A stretch of DNA of 64,000 nt from Forficula auricularia (Eukaryota > Arthropoda > Insecta > Dermaptera > Forficulidae), in NCBI GenBank assembly GCA_024734495.1, contig JALMQS010000225.1, forward strand, positions 953,864 through 1,017,863. Direction: 5' to 3'. How positions within the stretch are numbered: the stretch's first letter is position 1; every line of letters starts with the position of its first letter. The translations under genes were made by a program, and so were the position numbers. Below, one piece after another: positions 1-10,719 of the stretch. Under the pieces are notes generated by a model that was not told where the DNA came from, did not search any database, and was given only the letters and a program-made list of their open reading frames with translations.

Positions 1-194
1 TTTGAAGGTTTGAAGATCATAGGTGCTGGGAAAGATAGAGGCTGGGAGAGAGTTCCAGTTCCTTGAAGTCATGGGGATATATGAATTCGCGAATGAAGTG
101 GTCCGGCACTTTTCTAATTTGACCGCGAAAGAGTGTTGGGAGTCGGCAAAACGTGTGCTGCGTGCAAAGCATGCTTTGGGGGGAATTATTGATT

Positions 195-1808
195 TTATCT
201 CATCAGAGCACCTGCCGTGATAGTATCTATAGAAAAGGGAAGGGCGGAGACATCTCTTCGATGAGCCAGCGAGTCGAGGGAGTCAGTGAGGGTAGAATCG
301 TCAATTAGCCTGACGGCTCGTTTCTGAATTGCATCAAGGGTAGCAAGAGAATATTTTGAGGCTCCTCTCCACAGATGAGAGCCGTATTCGAGACAGGGGC
401 GGATTTGGGCCTTGTAGATGGTGAGAAGTTGTGGGGGTTTGTAAAATCGCTTGGACCTGAATAAGAAGCCAATCTTCCTTGCTGCAGATTTCGCCACAGA
501 GGAGATGTGTTCATTCCAAGACAGGTCAGATGCGACAGAGACGCCCAACATGGATAGGCTGTCACACATTTTCAGGGTATTCGAATCGAAGTGAATATCA
601 GGGAAATCTCTATTTTCGCGCCTAGAAATTAGACAACATTGAGTCTTGTTTGAATTGAAGTTAACTAAATTTTGAGAGCCCCATTTATTCAGTTTGTCTA
701 GGTCGAGAGTAATTGAGGAGGCAATATTGATTCGATTATTCGGGAGAGAGGGTTTGCCGTGTAGAGTGCTATCGTCGGCGTAACAATGAGTGGGGTTTGC
801 CGTTTGATCAATAAGGTCGTTTATATAAATAAGGAAGAGTGTGGAGGAGATTACAGAGCCTTGGGGAACACCAGAGTTTGTGGAGAACGATTCAGAAGAT
901 GTTCCATCCACCACAACTTTTATACTTCGGTTTGTCAGAAAGCTTTCAATCCATTTGCGAAGTGTTGGTGTGAATCCAAAGGCTGGTAGTTTGGCAAGAA
1001 GATTTTTGTGCCAAACCTGGTCAAAAGCTTTGGAGATATCAAGGGCTACAGCGAGGGTTTCTTTTCCGGCCTCTAGAGTATTGTTCAAGGTGTGGGTGAC
1101 ATAGGTTAAGATGTCGCCTGTGGAACGATTTTGTCTGAATCCATATTGCCTATCGTGAATTAATTTATTGTTTTCTAAGTGATGAAGGACGTGTTGGTTT
1201 ATGACTAATTCCATTAATTTGGAAAGAACAGAGGTGATCGAGATAGGCCTGTAATTAGAGATTTGTGATGTGTCTCCTTTTTTAGGAATAGGTGTTACTC
1301 TGGCTATTTTCCAGCTTTTGGGGAATATGCCCGACTCGTAAGAGAGTTGGAATAGCTTGGATAAGATAGGGGCAAGTTCAGGGGCGCATTTTTTAATGAG
1401 AATTGGTGGGATGTTATCCGGGCCTGCGGCGGATTTGGAATTTAATTTATTAATGGCTTTTATGATTATTTGGGGCCTGAAAATTATTTTGCCCATGAGG
1501 TTGGTTTGGGGGGTATAAGTGGGCGGGTTAAGCCCTTTGTCATCTAAAGTGGAGTTAGTTGCGAAATAGGATGCTAGTGATTCGGCTTTTTCAGCGGGGG
1601 TCGTGGCTACTGAACCATTTGGGTGAAAGAGGGGCGGAAGTGAGGGGGACGCGAAATTTCTATTTATTGCCTTGTGTAACGAGAAAAAGGCCCGTTTTCC
1701 ATTGGGGCAAGATGCGAGACGGTCAGCTATCCTCTGGTCGAATGATTTCTTTGCCTCAGAGATGATTTTTGCATGAGCTTCGCGACTTGGTAAATGCAAC
1801 TCGGTCAC
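195..1808 (-). pseudogene. Reverse transcriptase part of the LINE
   Basis: A 537-codon open frame holds the RT palm and fingers. Visible in order are AAGPDNIPP (about residue 126), YRPISITSVLSKLME (about 186), DISKAFDQVW (motif A, about 262), SGVPQGSV (motif B, about 315) and the catalytic YADD at residues 343-346 (positions 771-782). The thumb and linker follow (WNEHISSVAKSAARK, AQIRPCLEYGSHLWRGASK). This is known LINE RT architecture; the function was target-primed reverse transcription. The frame ends early at 195 because of an indel near 240; the expected continuation (HGRCSDEIKS and so on) runs in another frame to position 1. The catalytic residues are intact although the element is broken. 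Confidence 0.95.
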
Positions 1809-2487
1809 ATTCTAGCTGTGAAAGTTGCCATTTCTGAAAAGATTTGTTTTTTTCACGGACGGAATCTGCGCATTGTCTACCAAACCAAGGCTTAGAATCC
1901 TTGTTCCCTTTAATCAATTTTGAGGGGATATAGGTTTCTAAGCCTATTTGAATTGCCTCGTTAAGGGCGTCTGCGAATTCTGAAGCGTTTTTATCTCTGA
2001 TGCAGAGTTCATTCCACTGGTAAGCGGCAAAAAAGTTACGCATGTCATTCCAATTAATGTTATCGTTATCGACTAGCCATATTTTTCTGGGGTTGGAGTG
2101 GGGTGACGGGGGTTTTGGCAAATTGGCGGAGGTTTTAATTTTTATCAGATTGTGGTCAGATTTACCTAAAGGGGCCGAAATTTTTGCTTCATAGGACGAA
2201 GGGTGTGAAGTGATGAAAAGATCGAGAAGATTGGATTTTTCATTGGCTTTGTCTGGGATTCTTGTGGGGCCGTTAATAATTTGTGTGAGGCCACACGCCG
2301 TAGAGAAGATTTCAGCGTCGGAGCCTGCGGGGGAATTATGGCTAGAAAATTTTAGCCAATTTTTGTTGTGGACGTTAAAGTCACCTAGGAAAGATATTTC
2401 AGAAGATGGAAATTCTTTCAGGATATTGCAATGGCACTCAAGGAGGTAGTCAAAAAATTGTTTGTATCTGGGGTTTTTGGGGGGCAA
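1756..2487 (-). pseudogene. Endonuclease C-terminal half and linker of the LINE
   Basis: This frame carries the second half of the exonuclease-endonuclease-phosphatase (EEP) domain: LGDFNVHNKNW (about residues 34-44) and GKSDHNLIKI (about 127-136) are the conserved metal and phosphate-binding motifs of LINE endonucleases, which nick the genomic target. After them comes the linker towards the RT (WFGRQCADSVREKNKSF). The frame overlaps the RT frame by about 50 bp and is joined to it through a frameshift near 1785: the residues after AFTKSR continue as EAHAKIISEAKK in the downstream frame. Its upstream part, between about 2487 and 2620, runs open in the same frame without a start. Confidence 0.9.
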
Positions 2488-2570
2488 ATATATTATGCAG
2501 AAGAATTTAGTTGAATGGCCTAACGTGATTTTGATCCATATGGCATCGAATTCATTGGATTCTAGATTAG

Positions 2571-2816
2571 TTAAACGCCTACTAGGGATGTCCTTTCTAA
2601 TATAACAGCAGACCCCTCCTTTTTTCGAAATTTTGAATGAAGTGTATAGTTTTCGAATTGGTAGTCACGACAGTTAGATTTATTTACGTCAATTATAGTT
2701 TCGGATAGGCCTAAAAGAGCAGGTTTTTCATGTTCGAGATGTTGAAATACGTCGTGTAAATTCGAATTGCGAGATAGACCGCGAATGTTGCAGAAATTGA
2801 TTTTAATTGATGTCAT
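2571..2816 (-). pseudogene. Endonuclease N-terminal part of the LINE
   Basis: The 81-codon frame begins MTSIKINFCNIRGLSRN and contains LGLSETIID: the Asn of NIRG and the Glu of SET are the first two catalytic motifs of LINE EEP endonucleases. It loses the frame near 2635 in a run of A/T; the next part (a KKGGVCCYIR-like stretch) lies in a neighbouring frame and leads into the fragment ending at 1756. Together the three frames account for a single original ORF2-type protein. The methionine at 2816 is a plausible original start, since upstream sequence is AT-rich and without coding signal. Confidence 0.85.
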
Positions 2817-2856
2817 TAGTATTAGTTAAATTGATTTTAATTGATGTCATTAGTAA

Positions 2857-4530
2857 GGAGAGTTTGAGGTGGAAATGAAAAGGGTGACAAGAAAAGTAAA
2901 GATAAGAGAGCCGGTAAACCAATTAAAACTCCGAACTTGGATATATTTTTGAATATATTCAATATCAGTGAGCTCTTAGAAATTGGACAGTGGTTTTCCA
3001 CCGGGCGATTTGAAAAGGTTTAAATCTACCACTTGGATTGATTGTTAGTAAGGGGAAAATTATGAGCTATTTAATAAATTGCTAGATTAAGTCTTAAATT
3101 AATTAAAACTAGTTGATGTTGTTAGTGGGGAGAAGAATTATTTGTTATTAATTTAGATACTAGATTTTATAATAGATATATTTTAAATTATAAGATTATT
3201 ATGTATAGAGATTATTATATAATTATTATAGAACAATTAATATTTAAGGACCGTGCAATAATAAGAAAATGATATTAATAAAAAGAAGTTTATTTAAAAA
3301 TATATATATACGTATATATTTAAAATGGGAGTACGAGTGAAAAAAGTTAATGTAATATATAAGATTTAAAATAAGATATTGGTTGAGTTTATTATAGAAT
3401 TATTATTGAACAATTAATGTTTAGAAACCGTGTAATAGTAGATTATATAATATTAATAAAATGAAGTTTATTTAAAAATATATATATTATGTATTTTAGA
3501 AGATGAAAAAATGAGAATACGAATTAGAATTTAATTTAAAAGTAAAATGAATTGGAATTGAATCAATTTAATATTGAATGTTCTGAAATAAAATATTTAA
3601 ATCGGAATGTTCTAAAATAATATAATATTTGTATATGGGATGGAATTTTGGGTAAACGGTTGTTGTCAAAAGGGGCTTGCAAAAAGGTGAATGGCCTGTC
3701 AGGACATGTGTCTTGGGAACAATTGTCCAGGCTTTAGCGAAGAAAGGAGATATTTTTACAGAGCTAATATTAGAATAAGATATTTTTTGATATAAATTGA
3801 TTTAAGGGAGAAAAAGTATGATATTATTTTATTTTTGAATTAAGAATGTCATGCAAATTTAAGATAGAAAGAAGGTAGGTAAGTGGTAATAATTCACGAA
3901 TTCTCTGTTCGCAATATTTAAAATTTACTAAGTTACTAGTGTTTATAATGGATATATTGTAAATTATAAGTTAAGATAATATTTAAAATTTAAGATAAGA
4001 TATTATTTGAATTTATTATAGGATTATTATAGAACAATTAACGTTTAGAAATCGTGCAATAATAAATAAATTATATTAATGAGATGAAGTTTATTTAAGA
4101 GTATATATACTATATATTTTAGAAATGAAAAAATGAGAATACGAACTAGTTTTAAAATTAAAATTAAGAAGAATTGAAATTGAATTAATTTAATATGGAA
4201 GGTTCTGAGATAAAATTTTTAAATAGGAATGGAAATATTTAAGAGAAATATAGATTGTCAAAAGAATGAATTATGGTCGGCTTTTGGTTGATGGGAGGCT
4301 GGGAAAAAGGTTGAGCGGTCGAATATGACCTGCTATAAGCAAGAAAGGAATATTTCTAGAGAGCTAATTTTGGAAAAAGATATTTTTGATTTAAATTGAT
4401 TGAAGTGAGAAAAATTATGATATTTTTTTATTATTGGATTAAGAAAAAAAATTTTATGAATATTTTCGTGCAAATTAAATATAAAAAGAAGGTAGGTAAG
4501 TGGTAAAAATTCACAGTTCGCAGAGGAGAC
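2857..4530 (-). repeat. Diverged tandem units (~620 bp) on the 5' side of the LINE
   Basis: Two long units and one partial unit repeat head to tail. The word GAACAATTAA marks them at 3231, 3408 and 4032, each followed by a rise into AAGTTTATTTAA and a TA-rich run; GAAGGTAGGTAAGTGGTA ends two of them at 3871 and 4489. The main spacing is therefore 618-624 bp, with the partial unit 177 bp apart. No coding frame is seen. Their place just upstream of the LINE reading frame suggests 5'-UTR promoter monomers, as known for mouse L1, but they could also be an unrelated local tandem repeat. Confidence 0.6.
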
Positions 4531-5060
4531 AAGGAGATCACATGTGTTCACATGTGTACGGCACGGCATCCGGGGCGAGAGTGATATAAATTTGTATAGA
4601 AGTTATAGTCCTTTTAAAAGCTCGGTCCATTTACTTCCATGCTAAAAGGACAATTTTCATTCATTTATTTCTCGGTAATGGGACAGACGATCAACTTCAA
4701 ATTTCGGGATTAAATATTTAATACATCAATATGATTCAATGGGAAAAATTTGAAAATTTTCTTATAAAATAAATGATAAACAGTCCAGAACCCCATTAAA
4801 GAATTAAAAGTAGGTAGTCATCATATTTGCATTTTTAAATAAATAGGTAATTGATCAGCCATGAAACAAACTATTATTATACAAGATATTTGAAACTATT
4901 CAAATTGTATCACTTTCATTCTCCTTCATATAGATTCGTACAGTATTTTTTTTAACACTAAGAACCTACAATTTTTGTGCCATAAATCAGCATTTGTCGG
5001 CATTTGTCTTTTTCATATTTGTATATCTATTTGTTCAAAAAGATTTTTTTTTAATTTACT
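4531..5060. other. AT-rich sequence without recognisable feature
   Basis: I see no coding signal, terminal repeats or RNA-gene signature here. Confidence 0.5.
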
Positions 5061-5064
5061 ATTT

Positions 5065-5325
5065 CCAATTAAATTACGTCAGACGAATTTCAAGATTTTT
5101 AGACCCCCCCCCCCTCTGTGTCCCATTTTTATTGGGCCCCCTCCTGTATTATGACGTCACACTATCAAATTGGTTGCTTACAATTTTTTGTCTAGATTTA
5201 TTATGTCAATATTTTCAGTTTGGAATAATAATAACCTGTAATCTAAACAATATATTTGAAAATTCTTTAGTTTAACTTTTGAGACATCACAATTTTTAAG
5301 ATCCAAGGGTCAGTCTGTCACAAAA
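5065..5325 (-). mobile_element. Remnant of the GGGGCCGTCC MITE family
   Basis: Two blocks match the inner ends of the better copies at 16787-17032 and 25796-26447 in reverse orientation. Block one (5078-5165) has AATTTCAAGATTTTTAGACC, a C-run and TGACGTCACACTATCA. Block two (5278-5325) has GACATCACAATTTTTAAGAT and CTGTCACAAA. The outer terminal inverted repeats are mostly eroded. Confidence 0.6.
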
Positions 5326-5329
5326 TAAT

Positions 5330-5530
5330 TAATATCTCGTAAAAAAATATAAATAATTCTTTCGATATTCACTCTATTGGGTTTTTTTGAAGATAGAAAC
5401 GCCTTGGATTTGCTTTAGATTTTTAATCTAAATAGTTTCAGCCGTTTTTTAAATATTTTGAAAAAACAAAAAAAACACTTTTTTCATGCACCTTTACAAT
5501 ACTTGACCATACCCTATATGGTAAAGTAAA
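5330..5530 (-). mobile_element. End fragment of the ACTTTACCATAC repeat family
   Basis: It shares the sequence TTTCAGCCGTTTTTTAA, TTTTTTCATGCAC, CAATACTTGACCATACCC and the terminal hairpin ending GTATGGTAAAGT with the larger copies at 24155-24694, 27683-28329 and 62405-63190. Only the hairpin end is present. Confidence 0.65.
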
Positions 5531-6280
5531 AATTTGCAAATTTATTTGAAGCCCCATAGAATTACGTCAATGTGTTCTTTTCCTTTCACTTTTTTTTTAT
5601 ATGAATTATGAAAATTATTTATCACTTTTTATACTATTTATTAAAAAATGCAAATCGTTAAACTGACTTTTAAGCCAAGCTACATTGTCAAGGATTAGAC
5701 TACCAGTGAAAATATAACTTTATTGTCATTTCTTAAAGACACTCCATAAATCAACTAAGAAGATTTCCTTAAGAAATATACATAAAACTGTGGCTGGAAA
5801 CCCGTAAAAAATAATACAAGTTTTATACATTCTATTCCCTTTCTGATCTCTTATTATTAGTCCCTATGATGTGGGAATTTAATAATTAGCTTTAAAATAG
5901 AAAAAAATCATTGAAATGCTCTATTAAATACTAGGCAATCATTATCAAGTGTTAGTTAATTGATGTAGCGAGAATTAACAACGAATTTAATTTCAGAATG
6001 CGGGTCTTAAACGGGTAAATGTTTGTATTTTGGAATTTTAATTGGTTAATTTTCGCTCGATTACTCAATCTTGCTTGATAATGACTTCGGACCCTAAGAG
6101 TTGAGTATTGTTGTTTTGTTTTGTTAATCTTATAAATCTAAATGAGAATGTATATAAAAATGATTGATTAACATTTGATTTAATTAAATTTTCATGAGTT
6201 AATGAGAGATATTCAAATATAATGTCATATGAATCGATTAGTAACGCTCAAAACGGAAAACAGCAAGCTCAGCAATATAC
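5531..6280. other. AT-rich sequence without recognisable feature
   Basis: No gene or repeat structure seen. TTAGTAAC at 6238-6245 resembles CTAGTAAC just right of the next element and may be relevant to its true left boundary. Confidence 0.4.
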
Positions 6281-6360
6281 CGAGGGGTGAACCGCGACCT
6301 AAAATCCTGTACACCTACTTCCCCTTCCACTTTCATTTCCAAGTAGAAGACAATAGATGA

Positions 6361-7866
6361 GAATTTTGAATTTCTTCAAAATTCGAAACACTCAACCACA
6401 CTTTATTTAAATTATATGGCATGGCTATATGTTTAAATTTAGAATCACTATATCGCGAAATTTTACAAATTAAGATAACAATCTTTGAGTAAAATATTTT
6501 ACGCGTTTGCATATGTCAGAGAGGTTCGTATCCCGCAGGTGAGCCAGGTGGCCCGGATTGCTGTTACTGGCACTCGGGTTCGATTCCCGAGGGGTGAAAA
6601 ACAACCCCTCTGACATATAATTAAAAATATTCCACTCCATCGGATTTAATAGATGACACCATCTTTGATCTATGATTTTCTAGTAAATTTGAATCTATTA
6701 CCATCGGCAAATTAATATCTTTCATATTAAATTAGGAAAAGTCATTCCATTGCCCTTCGAATTTTGAATTTCTTCAAAATTCGAAACACTCAACCACCTT
6801 TATTTAAATTATATGGCATGGCTATATGTTTAAATTTAGAATCACTATATCGCGAAATTTTACAAATTAAGATAACAATCTTTGAGTAAAATATTTTACG
6901 CGTTTGCATATGTCAGAGAGGTTCGTATCCCGCAGGTGAGCCAGGTGGCCCGGATTGCTGTTACTGGCACTCGGGTTCGATTCCCGAGGGGGTGAAAAAC
7001 AACCCCTCTGACATATAATTAAAAATATTCCACTCCATCGGATTTAATAGATGACACCATCTTTGATCTATGATTTTCTAGTAAATTTGAATCTATTACC
7101 ATCGGCAAATTAATATCTTTCATATTAAATTAGGAAAAGTCATTCCATTGCCCTTCGAATTTTGAATTTCTTCAAAATTCGAAACACTCAACCACCTTTA
7201 TTTAAATTATATGGCATGGCTATATGTTTAAATTTAGAATCACTATATCGCGAAATTTTACAAATTAAGATAACAATCTTTGAGTAAAATATTTTACGCG
7301 TTTGCATATGTCAGAGAGGTTCGTATCCCGCAGGTGAGCCAGGTGGCCCGGATTGCTGTTACTGGCACTCGGGTTCGATTCCCGAGGGGGTGAAAAACAA
7401 CCCCTCTGACATATAATTAAAAATATTCCACTCCATCGGATTTAATAGATGACACCATCTTTGATCTATGATTTTCTAGTAAATTTGAATCTATTACCAT
7501 CGGCAAATTAATATCTTTCATATTAAATTAGGAAAAGTCATTCCATTGCCCTTCGAATTTTGAATTTCTTCAAAATTCGAAACACTCAACCACCTTTATT
7601 TAAATTATATGGCATGGCTATATGTTTAAATTTAGAATCACTATATCGCGAAATTTTACAAATTAAGATAACAATCTTTGAGTAAAATATTTTACGCGTT
7701 TGCATATGTCAGAGAGGTTCGTATCCCGCAGGTGAGCCAGGTGGCCCGGATTGCTGTTACTGGCACTCGGGTTCGATTCCCGAGGGGTGAAAAACAACCC
7801 CTCTGACATATAATTAAAAATATTCCACTCCATCGGATTTAATAGATGACACCATCTTTGATCTCA
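6361..7866. repeat. Tandem array, 398-bp unit, about 3.8 copies
   Basis: Units start at 6361, 6759, 7157 and 7555, exactly 398 bp apart, and the fourth breaks off at about 7866. They are nearly identical. Visible differences are the G-run before TGAAAA (four G in units 1 and 4, five in units 2 and 3) and an extra base in CCACACTTTA of unit 1. Each unit opens with a perfect 11-bp stem hairpin (CGAATTTTGAA / TTCAAAATTCG), which forms the unit junction, and contains a foldback module bounded by TATGTCAGAGAGG and CCCCTCTGACATA. The near identity points to recent amplification or ongoing homogenisation; assembly collapse or expansion cannot be excluded. Confidence 0.95.
6510..6621 (+). repeat. Foldback module with tRNA T-arm-like sequence (unit 1; recurs every 398 bp)
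   Basis: The module runs from TATGTCAGAGAGG to CCTCTGACATA. Its right arm contains CTCGGGTTCGATTCCCGAG, a five-base-pair stem with a seven-base loop that matches a tRNA T-arm and the Pol III B box (GGTTCGAnTCC). The left arm carries a second B-box-like GGTTCGTATCCC. A-box similarity in GAGCCAGGTGGCC is weak. It is not a tRNA gene: no acceptor stem closes around it. Confidence 0.7.
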
Positions 7867-7950
7867 ATAGATTATCTAATGAATTCCAAAGTAATTACAA
7901 ATAATTCCAAAGACGGTGTACACCTAATTCCAATTATGGTTCACCCCTCG

Positions 7951-8380
7951 CTAGTAACTAACAAAGCACAAAAATCTAGCTAATACTTACCACTCCAGAA
8001 ATAAGAAATTTAGCGTGCACTGGTAAACTAACCCTTACAGGAAACAACTTCGCACTCGAAATCTGTACATGGTTGAAATTTTCACACAATACTGGTCAAT
8101 AAGCTTAACTAAATTATCAAATTTCATATTTCTCGTGCTTATACTGTCCAAGTTAGAAGAAGTCAAATATAGGCTTTTTCGTCACACACTCACTGACAGA
8201 GTCGTGAGTTTAATCATCAAAAGAAGCAAACTTTGTTTGTCTAAAAACAGCTACATTTTATCATTTTAAATGAGAATGTTATGCAATATATTTTTTTATC
8301 TAACATTTTCTTTTGGAGACGGAGTGGTAGATTTAATGAAGAATTGATGGGAAGCCAGCCCAAGGATAATGAAAACCTCA
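7951..8380. other. No recognisable feature
   Basis: AT-rich; a 66-codon open frame inside shows no known motif and I read it as chance. Confidence 0.4.
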
Positions 8381-8383
8381 AAT

Positions 8384-8940
8384 TATTAGAACATCATTTG
8401 TATCCTCTTAAAAAACGGATCCGCTTTCTTCAGGGTTTAAAAAGGGTCATCGAATGAACCTCTGTGCATATTAATATTATTTTTCATTGCAATTAAGTTG
8501 AAAACTGGGGAGACGGGTTAGGCGAGCTGTCTAACGCGCTAGGGCCCCGCTTCGGCATCGATGATGACGATGTTCAAGCGGGAGACCCGGGTTCGATCCT
8601 GGCTAGCATATAAAATTTCTACCGGCTAAAACTCGGCTCCCTCACTAACCCTACTAACACTTTACTGATGTGCTGTCTAAATGGACTTTGTTCCCGGTGA
8701 CAATAAATAAACCAAAAAAAAAGTTCAAAACTGTGCACAGCGATGCCTTGATGATGGCCGAAGTGGGTCAAAACATGTCAAAAAATAAATGAAATTTTAT
8801 TTAATTTTGTCTTCAAATAAAAATCAATCTTTTTATGTGAATATAAAATTAAAAATAATATTAATATTCCTATGCTTCTAACTAAAACAAAAAATTATCG
8901 AGCTACCCTTGATCCTCCAGATACTTTAGTACATTTTGAA
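8384..8940 (+). mobile_element. Partial copy of the repeat seen twice at 60.0-61.5 kb, split by a SINE
   Basis: Sequence on both sides of the SINE aligns with 61180-61490: AACCTCTGTGCATATT, TGCAATTAAGTTGAAAACT, CTTGATGATGGCC, then AAAAATCAATCTTTTTATG, AAAATTAAAAATAATATTAA and the 3' piece TTATCGAGC...CCTCCAGATACTT. The uninterrupted copy at 61270-61312 gives the empty site. The terminal hairpin (CGAGCATCGCTCG in the better copy) is eroded here. Confidence 0.7.
8507..8720 (+). mobile_element. tRNA-derived SINE, full length
   Basis: A tRNA-like head has an A-box region (GGGTTAGGCGAGCTGTCTAA) and a B box (GGGTTCGATCCTGG), followed by a tRNA-unrelated body (CTAAAACTCGGCTCCCTCAC) and a tail TGACAATAAATAAACC plus A-run. 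Flanks AAGTTGAAAACT (8495-8506) and AAGTTCAAAACT (8721-8732) are a 12-bp target-site duplication with one mismatch. The paralogous empty site at about 61270-61290 confirms both borders. SINEs are Pol III transcripts moved by LINE enzymes. A second copy lies at 54351-54538. Confidence 0.92.
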
Positions 8941-9975
8941 AGTTTGACATATGCTATTTTTCTATCATATTTAAAAATCGAAGAGAGGAAATAAACCAGA
9001 AATATACTTTTTTCAAAAAATTGAGGAAATTGCTTTGATCAACGCAGTGATGTAGTTTATTAACACAAACCTAGGTGCCAAATTTAAGCTCATGAGATAT
9101 ACTCGTTTAAGTGGTTTCCATTTAATAAAGTTTTGATATTCAGATTTTAAGCATTCTTCAATCACAGGGTCTAAAAGTAGAAAATCTGAAACTAAACCAA
9201 ATCCCAAGTTATCGTTAAATCCGAATCCGCAATCGAGACACATAAAAAGAAAAAAAAAATCATTGACCACTAAAACAGCTTATTACAGTTTGTATTTTCA
9301 TTTATTTAAAAATATATTAAATACAGCCAATTTAGTCGGCTAATGAGCAATTTTTATGACTTTGTGATACCCTTGAACAACCATCATAACATAAAATATG
9401 GTAAATAAACTGATGGATTTGAGAACACTACGTAAAATGTTAGAAAAATACATAGTTTTTTATTACCTATGAAGATAAGTTTACAAAATTATATTAAGTA
9501 GACAATTTATCTTTTTATGTAAATCTAACGTCTGCCAATATTACAAACAACTTAAATTAGAATGAATAATTAATCATTTATTCTAATAGGTAAGACGAAA
9601 CCATCTGTAGATTATAGGTAATTTTTAAATTTTCTGACATAATCCAAAAATATGTTAGTTATATTGAAATGGGAAAATTTTAATGGCATGTGGGTTCAGT
9701 GTGAAGACTTACTTTTTCTCTCTCACTTTCACGCTCATCCAAAATGAAAATGATTATTTTTTTAATAGATAAATTGTCCATGTAGATAGGAAAAATAACT
9801 TTTGATATTTTGCCATTGTTTCAGGATTGTCATCTAACAATTTTACATTGACTAGATAAACATTCTGAAGTTTATAATTAATGAAATCAATTAAAACTAA
9901 AATAATGTTAGAATTATTAAATTCACTCGATTTGTTATTTGGATTCTTAAATAATCGTCTAAAAAGCTCTTAGAC
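8941..9975. other. AT-rich sequence without recognisable feature
   Basis: No terminal repeats, coding signal or RNA-gene signature seen; an 85-codon minus-strand frame at 9013-9270 has no known motif. Confidence 0.45.
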
Positions 9976-10560
9976 CCTTACTATCAAAGCGCACAGCGTG
10001 CGCAGGTCAAGTTCGAACATTGGCTTGGCCGTACACGCTGTACCCTATTTACACGAACAATTTCGAGACAATTTCAGCCCCCTGCAGGTCGGAACCAATT
10101 TTAGATACAAAGCTGTAATTATACAGATATAATTATGTAATACATCTTGAAGAGAGAACCAAATTTCAATAATATAGCTTAAATAGATTCTGAGATATTG
10201 ACCTGAGAAAATAGCTAATTTTGGCACTCACTCACTGACTCTCACTGACTGACAGGTCATCAAAACCTATAAGGTACTTCCAATCATTTGTTTGGGACAC
10301 ACAGAAAGGAAAATTTCCAAAAATCCGAACTTTATATCTTTCAACCCCTTCAAAATAGGGGGAGGATCATAAATGAAAATTCTATCCAGTTTGACCAAAC
10401 TCAACCAAATTTTGTATACATATTCTGTGGACCTCCAAGAAGGCTTGTATACCTACATATTCTGTGGGCCCACAAAAGCCTAAAAATGCAAAAAGTAACC
10501 ACCCAAAATGAGGAGAGGGTCAAAAATGAAAATTATATGAACAAAATTTCACATAGCTTA
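9976..10560. repeat. Old repeat related to the 120-bp minisatellite-bearing families
   Basis: Two diverged copies of the unit ACCAAACTCAACC AAATTTTGTATACAT...GTGG..CCT appear at about 10395-10440 and 10450-10520, with GCAAAAAGTAACCACCCAAAATG. The same unit occurs at 18480, 24540, 27720, 58400 and 62980. The upstream part (GCGCACAGCGTGCGC at 9989) is of unknown origin. Open frames here have the composition of repeat, not of protein. Confidence 0.6.
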
Positions 10561-10719
10561 CAAAAAGAAGAGAAATCCCAACCAAAACATTCTATGAAAA
10601 AACAGGCCAAGTTAGAAAAAGTAGTGAAATCTAGTGAGTAGCCAAGTTAAATTCGCCAATGATAATTAATTTCAGAAAATAGTACTTTCAATTAAAATCC
10701 ATTCTTTCCATTTTGAATG

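Larger units (their letters stand above)
1..2856 (-). mobile_element. Non-LTR retrotransposon (LINE, Jockey/CR1-like group), decayed
   Basis: Reading on the minus strand, an apurinic-type endonuclease is followed by a reverse transcriptase and a C-terminal tail that runs off the left edge of the window, so the 3' end is not seen. The protein order (endonuclease, RT, then a tail ending in a WNSLPASIF-type motif near positions 10-50) is that of Jockey/CR1-superfamily LINEs; the exact clade is inference. At least three frameshifts break it: near 2635, near 1785 and near 240. No ORF1 (gag-like) protein is visible upstream. A direct repeat of about 27 bp (2795-2821 and 2827-2855) sits at the 5' end of the endonuclease reading frame. 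The copy is too broken to encode its own movement. Confidence 0.93.
6281..7950. mobile_element. hAT-like MITE (CGAGGGGTGAACC family) carrying a satellite array
   Basis: The outer ends are CGAGGGGTGAACCGCGACC (left) and GGTTCACCCCTCG (right, 7938-7950), the same terminal inverted repeats as four short copies of 144-163 bp in this window. The left 80 bp and the right 80 bp align with those short copies; the extra ~1.5 kb between them is the 398-bp array. Two short copies have 8-bp target-site duplications, which fits the hAT superfamily. Here the 8-bp flanks CAATATAC and CTAGTAAC do not match, so the insertion may be old, or the left edge rearranged. There is no transposase; movement would have depended on an enzyme supplied elsewhere. 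Confidence 0.85.

Noticed and set aside
786..1104. Plus-strand frames opposite the reverse transcriptase
   Set aside because: Shadows of the minus-strand RT coding region.
1..2856. Retroviral or LTR element
   Set aside because: The order endonuclease then RT, YADD context and lack of LTRs, protease and integrase identify a non-LTR element.
5104..5116. Poly-C runs as possible assembly gaps
   Set aside because: Similar C/G-runs occur in several repeat copies at homologous positions, so they are part of the elements.
6510..6621. Tandem tRNA genes
   Set aside because: Only a T-arm/B-box-like part is present; no acceptor stem, D-arm or anticodon arm of the right spacing closes.
6361..7866. CRISPR-like array
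   Set aside because: Units are 398 bp, contiguous and without unique spacers, in a eukaryotic genome; it is a satellite array within a MITE.
10288..10641. 117-residue frame
   Set aside because: It covers the old minisatellite-bearing repeat and has no domain; Lys/Gln/Asn content mirrors A-rich DNA.
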